DNA from: RPQJ01 sp031404015
GTDB taxonomy: Bacteria; Pseudomonadota; Gammaproteobacteria; Steroidobacterales; Steroidobacteraceae
DNA: 14,756 nucleotides
Direction of reading: 5' to 3'
Assembly (NCBI GenBank): GCA_031404015.1
Contig: JANNGT010000158.1
Location: 1-14,756, forward strand
Notes under the pieces: generated by a model
What the model saw: only the letters and a program-made list of their open reading frames with translations
The model's database searches: none
What the model was told of the DNA's origin: nothing
Made by a program: the position numbers and the translations under genes
Part shown: positions 14,668 through 14,756 of the stretch, piece after piece
Numbering within the stretch: the stretch's first letter is position 1
Layout of the letters: each line of letters begins with the position of its first letter

Positions 14668-14756
14668 CCACCTCTTCGACGATCGCTTCGCTGCCGATCT
14701 CGCGGAAACGGTGCAGCGCGCCGTCGATGCCGGTGTCATCGGAATCGTCGCCATCG
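14663..14756 (+). pseudogene. Probable TatD-family DNase, N-terminal fragment
   Basis: Read one frame on from the ferredoxin, the last 94 bases encode SAHLFDDRF, then AADLAETVQRAVDAGV and IGIVAI. This fits the start of TatD-type metal-dependent hydrolases, where a DSHAHL-like motif binds metal and is followed by FxxD, RAxxAGV and a hydrophobic strand. The metal motif here is S-C-S-A-H-L: the expected Asp and first His are replaced by residues that belong to the ferredoxin DNA, so the join lies at about 14660-14668. The piece runs off the window, so its continuation is unseen. The match is short, hence moderate confidence. Confidence 0.5.

Noticed and set aside
13500..14756. Mobile element or integrase remnant to explain the two joins
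   Set aside because: I saw no transposase or integrase motif, terminal inverted repeat, target duplication or tRNA end at either join.

Overview
The window is GC-rich, densely coded DNA from a Gram-negative bacterium, most likely a gamma- or betaproteobacterium. Evidence for this is an outer-membrane lipoprotein (MltA), a beta-barrel transporter with a signal peptide, a CioB-type bd oxidase with its DUF2474 small subunit, RsgA, and an exonuclease III relic of proteobacterial type. I make no genus call. I see no tRNA, rRNA, CRISPR array, insertion sequence or long repeat, and no convincing intrinsic terminator.

Layout. (1) 1-2248, plus strand: the C-terminal half of the cytochrome bd oxidase subunit II gene, a 37-residue DUF2474 bd-oxidase small protein, then a ThDP-dependent acetolactate-synthase-like enzyme. 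(2) 2256-3134, minus: an EamA/DMT permease. (3) 3276-7042, plus: four tightly packed genes, each overlapping the next: an alpha/beta-hydrolase-fold protein whose nucleophile position is alanine, the lytic transglycosylase MltA, the prenyltransferase MenA and a BASS-family symporter. (4) 7051-9698, minus: an SphA/MetA-type outer-membrane protein, a PhoD-type phosphatase, an exonuclease III remnant not shown by simple ORF calling, and a small DnaJ-like zinc-finger protein. (5) 9832-10914, minus: RsgA ribosome-biogenesis GTPase, divergent from (6) 10941-11996, plus: a zinc-dependent alcohol dehydrogenase/aldehyde reductase of the YahK type. (7) 12000-14756: a catalase-peroxidase (katG) lacking its N-terminal quarter, joined abruptly to a truncated multi-pass membrane protein. 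A divergent thioredoxin-like [2Fe-2S] ferredoxin gene follows, and it runs abruptly into what looks like the start of a TatD-family DNase.

How the genes fit together. Regions 1 to 6 read as ordinary chromosomal genes. They include respiration (bd oxidase, menaquinone synthesis), envelope maintenance (MltA, porin-like protein, PhoD) and ribosome assembly (RsgA). The right-hand 1 kb is different: two gene-to-gene joins lie within about 950 bases, at about 13722 and about 14663, and each breaks recognisable proteins in mid-domain. That means either real rearrangement or an assembly chimera, so genes there should be read with caution. I did not find a clearly new multi-gene system. The most unusual intact protein is the hydrolase-fold protein without a catalytic serine at 3276-4166. 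By eye its base composition is less GC-rich than its neighbours'.
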